From the NCBI RefSeq assembly GCF_030052815.1, contig NC_079507.1, positions 16,638,141 through 16,702,140 of the forward strand: a stretch of 64,000 nucleotides of DNA. The letters run 5' to 3'. The DNA is from Hevea brasiliensis (taxonomy: Eukaryota > Streptophyta > Magnoliopsida > Malpighiales > Euphorbiaceae). The position numbers and the translations under genes are program-made. Shown here piece after piece: positions 60,238 to 64,000 of this stretch. Every line of letters begins with the position of its first letter. Position 1 is the stretch's first letter. Below the pieces are notes generated by a model that did no database searches, was not told the DNA's origin, and saw nothing but the letters and a program-made list of their open reading frames with translations.

Positions 60238-60945
60238 TTACCTCATTGTCTCCTCGCTCTCCCATGTTGCCTCTTCCGTGTTGTGGTGCCTCCATAGGAT
60301 TTTCACTAGTGGAATTGTCTTGTTTCTGAGCTCTTTTACCTCTCGTGTCAAAATTATAATTGGTTCTTTTTCATATGTCAGGTCAGTTTGTACAATAATT
60401 TCTTCTACTGAGATAACATGTGAAGGATCTGATCTGTATCTTCTGAGCATCGAGACATGGAATACGTTATGTATCTTGTCTAGCTCAGGTGGTAAGGCTA
60501 ATCTGTAGGCTACTAGTCCCACACGTTCAATAACTTCATATGGGCCAATGAACCTAGGGCTTAATTTTCCCTTTTTCTCGAATGGCAACACTTTCTTCTA
60601 TGGTGATACTTTGAGAAATACCTTCTCGCCAACTTCATACTCAATGTCCTTTCTTTTCAAGTCAACATAAGATTTCTGTCGGTCTGAGGCAACTTTAAAA
60701 TTGGCCTTTATCAGTTTCACCTTTTCCTCTGTCTAATTTATCAGGTCTGGCCCCACTAGCTTATCTTCACCCAATTCAGTCCAACATACAGGTGTTCTAC
60801 ATTTTCTCTCATACAGTGCTTCATAGGGTGCCATTTGTATGCTAGCTTGATAGCTATTATTGTATGCAAATTCTGCCAGTGAAAGGTATCTGTCCCAGCT
60901 TCCCTCAAACTCAATAACACAACTTCTTAGCATATCCTCGAGGAC
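60238..60945 (-). pseudogene. Ty3/gypsy integrase C-terminal half of E with chromodomain-like end
   Basis: On the minus strand it starts VLEDMLRSCVIEFEGSWD, then FAYNNSYQASIQMAPYEAL, RKCRTPVCW, DRQKSYVDLKRKDIEYEVG, KVSP, KGKLSPRFIGPYEV, HVSMLRRYRSDPSHV, and a chromodomain-like tail EKEPIIIL ... VKILWRHHNTEEATWE, stop at 60238. A TAG at 60598-60600 (Trp in Z) and a stop near 60735 break the frame. It is collinear with 104-793 of Z. It targets integration and joins cDNA to host DNA. Confidence 0.88.
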
Positions 60946-61025
60946 CTATCACATATGTTAGGTTATTATTATCATTATCAGTTCAATTTATTGTTTGCAA
61001 TAACTCAATGAGTTTCAAAATTTAC
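60946..61025 (-). other. 80-bp intron-like insertion in E integrase
   Basis: On the minus strand CAG|GTAAAT opens and GATAG|GT closes an AT-rich 80-bp segment with CCTAAC about 14-18 nt before the end. Removing it joins the flanking codons in frame (phase 0) exactly where Z has uninterrupted integrase. A 4-bp AGGT at both ends also allows a small-insertion explanation. Confidence 0.5.
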
Positions 61026-61780
61026 CTGGATTATTATTTCTGACTATCCATCCGTCTGAGGATGAAAAGTTGTACTAAAATGGAGTTGTGTGCCTAAGGA
61101 TTCTTGTAATTTCTTTCAAACTCTAAATGCAAACCTCGGGTCTCTATCAAATATGATGGAAAGTGGAATTCCATGTAGTGTAACTATCTCACTGATGTAT
61201 AATTCTGCTAGCTTTTCTAGTGAGTAGTCAGTTTTGTCTGGCAAAAAATTGCTGATTTGGTCAACCTATCCACAATCACCCATACCACATCGTACTTTTT
61301 CTAAGTGAGAGGTAGACCACTGACAAAGTCTATAGTGACTCGGTCCCATTTCCATTCAGGTATGTTTATGGGTTGTAATAAACCTAATAGAACTTGATGT
61401 TCTGCTTTGACTTGCTGACATGTCAAGCATTTAGTTACATAGTCAGTTATGTCCTTCTTTATGCCTGGCCACCAGTATCAAAGTTTCAGGTCATGGCACA
61501 TTTTTATGCTTCTTGGGTGCATAACATACACACTGTTATGTGCTTCTCTCAGAATACTGGTTTTTAACTCTTTATCATTTGGTACACATACTCTTTCTTT
61601 ATAGTACAGGCACCCTTTTCTTTCACTTCATATTCAGTTTCCTTCCCCTTAGTGATTTTGCCCATAACAGCCATTAATTTCTCATCTGTCTTCTGCCCAT
61701 CCTGTATCTGTTATAACAGATTCGGCTTCACTTGCAACTTAGCCAAAATAACTCTATCATGAGTTAAGGACAGTTGGGCA
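61026..61780 (-). pseudogene. Ty3/gypsy integrase N-terminal and core region of E
   Basis: On the minus strand it covers the zinc-finger region (CLTCQQVKAEHQ near 61410-61435) and the core with TIDFVSGLPLT (first Asp), [20 protein letters not shown] (second Asp), HFSTTFHPQTDG. TAG stops occur at 61044-61046 (Gln in the family) and near 61303. One base is lost near 61245. The order and spacing match other plant gypsy elements. Confidence 0.82.
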
Positions 61781-62155
61781 TTCAAACATCTTAATGCTAC
61801 AATAGATTTTCTGCTTAAGCCACTAACGACTACGTTTGCCTTCCCAGGGTGGTAGTCAATCACATAATCATAATCTTTCAGGAATTCAATCCATCACCTC
61901 TGTCTCAAATTAAGTTCCTTTTGGGTTGGTAGATACTTGAGACTCTTATGGTCTGTATATATGTAGCATTTTTCTCCATACAAGTAATGCCTCCATATCT
62001 TCAATGCAAAGATAATTGCTGCTAACTCCAAATCATGAGTAGGATAATTCTTTTCATGTGGCCTTAACTGCCTAGAAGCCTATGCGACCCATTTCCCTTC
62101 TTGCATGGGTACACACCCTAACCCATTATGTGAGGCATCAGTGTAAACTACGAAG
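61781..62155 (-). pseudogene. Ty3/gypsy RNase H of E (interrupted by F)
   Basis: On the minus strand: VVYTDASHNGLGCV (Asp), [34 protein letters not shown] (Glu), [11 protein letters not shown] (Asp), then WIEFLKDYDYVIDYHPGKANVV. There is an in-frame TAG before ASRQL and a TGA before WIEFL. It is cut at 62155 by LTR F; RT, protease and gag should follow right of the window. Confidence 0.87.
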
Positions 62156-64000
62156 TGTAACACCCCAAAGTTCGGTAGTGCGTTCTGCTGCTCCGGTGAC
62201 CAGTGTTGTCCGGACAGCTAGGATGCCTAGAACCGTACCTCAATATGAGTGAGGAGACATAAAATAATGAAATACAATAAAAGAAAAACAAAGGAAAAAT
62301 CATAGCAAAGAAATGTAACCGAGTAAGTGAGCCGAGAAACCTAGCGTTGGGTGACCGTACCGGGAAGTCACGGCGTGGACCGTTGACTAGCCCTGGACTG
62401 CGGGGAACCCTGGAAAATATTTTTAGGACTTAAATAGAACCTTATTGAAGTATAAATCTCATTAGAAAGATTAAAGAAAAATTAAATAATTAGTACAAAG
62501 AAAAGTGAGAAATCGAAAAAAACAGACAAAATACGGTTTTACCGAAAAATCGGGAACGTAACCCGAACAGGGGCATTATGGTCATTTGACATCCCGAAGT
62601 GTCTTTTGACCTAAATTTCCATTAAAAATAAATAATATTACACTTAGAAAATGAAATGAAAAATTAAATTGGTGGTACCTAAAGTAAATAGTGAGAATTA
62701 AGGGTTTAATGTGGGATTAAGTGAAAGTAACTTATAATATGAATTAATTAGAGTAAGTGGACCACTAAGGGAATAAAATAAACACATTATGGGGCTGATG
62801 TAAGTCCACTATGTCCAGCAGCCACTTCATCTTCTTCATTTACCATCCAAGCCGTGAATGAAGGGAGAGAAAACTCCATGGACATTTTCATGCAAGCTTG
62901 ATCCCTCCTTCCATTTCAACTCCAAACATTTAAGTTCCTTCATAAAAAATGGTCTACACATCACAAGGAAGATATTGATACCAATTTTGAGAAGTTTGGT
63001 GAAGGTTTAGCAAGTTACAATTAAAGGTAAGTTTGCATTTTTGAGAATTCCTTTGTTAAAGTTTATGTTTATGTTATGGGTGTTAGTTTGGTGGAGGAAA
63101 ATTTTGAGTTTGAAGGGTTATTATTGTTTCCATTTTGGACAGCCATGGGGTCACGTTTTTGATGATTTAATATGCACATAATTGATGAGAAATAATGTTG
63201 ATCATGGTGATTTAGTAACCTAGTGATTTACTTCATGTTTATATGGTGATTTATGCACTTGGATGGGAAATTGTATATTGGTACGGCAATGGGATGTTGA
63301 AGAATGGTTTGTGGCAGCTTGTGGACACTTGAGTGATGGTGTATATTGAAGGAAGTGTGGGCAGAATATTGACCTAGAAGGATTGATGATATGTATGTAA
63401 ATTAAAGTTGTAAAGTGTATGTAAGGTTTGTAATGTTTAGGTGTGTTTGTAATGGTACTTAGAAATTGTAATTGTGAATGATATTTGGTGTGTTGAGGGT
63501 GATTGGAATCTGCCCAAAATAATGCTAATGTAATGTAGAAAATGTTTTTGGTAATGTGCCAAAACAGTTTGGTAGGGTATGGAAGTAAACCTTGCAAGGT
63601 GAGTATGTGTTTGAAGTTGGGATGTGAATTGCATATTGAGGGCAGTGTATATTTTGGCCTATAACCTTGAATGTGTAACCTTAATTAGTATGAGACCAAT
63701 TTGAGGTGAAACTAGGCACAAAATGTGCCAACTTTCATTGAGAAACCATGCCAAAATTCTGCTTGCAAGGTGACCTAAAAATTTGACCAATTCGGATTAG
63801 ATGCAATTAGGACCTGAAAAATGACCAATTGGGCAGCAGTGAGTGTTTAGGCCATAACTCACTCAAACCAGGTCCAATTGACCTGAAATTTTGACCAAGA
63901 ATAGTTAAGACCCATACCTACAAGTCTTATGAAGACACAAAAGCCCAGAAATGACCATAAGCAAGTCAAACAACTTGCACAAGTTCGGGTCCAAAAACTG
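62156..64000 (+). mobile_element. Gypsy LTR F (start, runs off window)
   Basis: It starts TGTAACACCCC after the flank CGAAG in E's RNase H and matches the first 1.85 kb of Z and S1. It carries the 5S-like segment, a TTTTT run downstream of it, and part of the TTGACC cluster. Whether it is a solo LTR or the 5' LTR of a whole element is not visible. Confidence 0.92.
62322..62368 (+). promoter_or_regulatory. 5S rRNA-like segment in F
   Basis: AG-TAAGTGAGC (one T lost), then GTTGGGTGACC (one mismatch), five bases, GGGAAGTC. It is slightly decayed compared with S1. Confidence 0.5.

Overview
The window is plant nuclear DNA made almost entirely of nested LTR retrotransposons. No host gene, tRNA, rRNA gene or CRISPR array was found. 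The evidence is: Ty3/gypsy elements of chromovirus type (integrase with a C-terminal chromodomain-like end, LTRs of 3.4-3.8 kb that start TGTAACA, consistent with the Tekay/Del clade); Ty1/copia elements with 2.1-kb LTRs (TGTTAG...TTCA) and an initiator-tRNA-Met primer-binding site; AT-rich sequence; and mutation biased to C->T. It looks like a repeat-dense, heavily methylated chromosome region, for example pericentromeric, of a eudicot. The species cannot be named from this sequence.

The layout resolves into a stack of insertions, several proven by perfect 5-bp target-site duplications (TSDs). The oldest layer is a minus-strand gypsy element (here G1): 3' LTR pieces at 4656-5479 and 9170-9891, pol at 9892-12373, protease/gag at 16072-16983. 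Its LTR is cut by a plus-strand gypsy element (Z; integrase end 1-793, 3' LTR 883-4655) and by a solo LTR (S1, 5480-9169, TSD AATTT). Its pol is cut by a minus-strand solo LTR (S2, 12374-16071, TSD TATAC). Its gag is cut at 16984 by a minus-strand copia element (D), which runs to at least 56751.

D's 3' LTR is split by a plus-strand copia element (B, 17681-48964). B's 5' LTR is split by a 17.8-kb minus-strand tandem copia (A, 19512-37331, LTR-internal-LTR-internal-LTR, TSD CCAAA), and B's integrase is split by another solo gypsy LTR (S3, 40860-44397, TSD ATGTA). D's 5' LTR (55796-56751) is split by a minus-strand gypsy element (E, LTR 56752-60171, pol 60172-62155). E is itself cut at 62156 by a further plus-strand gypsy LTR (F), which runs off the window.

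The most interesting signals lie inside the LTRs and are not named by standard annotation. (1) All six gypsy LTRs whose 5' part is visible, Z, S1, S2, S3, E and F, carry a short segment resembling the box A-box C promoter region of plant 5S rRNA about 170-220 nt after the LTR start, and most have a T4-T5 run downstream. (2) The same LTRs, where long enough, carry a two-hairpin element 540-725 nt before the LTR end whose arms change in a compensatory way. (3) Differences among the near-identical copies of tandem element A fall strikingly at CAG/CTG/CCG (CHG) sites, which suggests methylation-related sequencing error. (4) E carries an 80-bp intron-like insertion in integrase. (5) Gag of A (both copies) and D share a stop at the same codon. 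No complete, uninterrupted gag-pol frame is present, so every element here is at least nominally defective. Recent A would be the closest to intact if its indels are sequencing errors.
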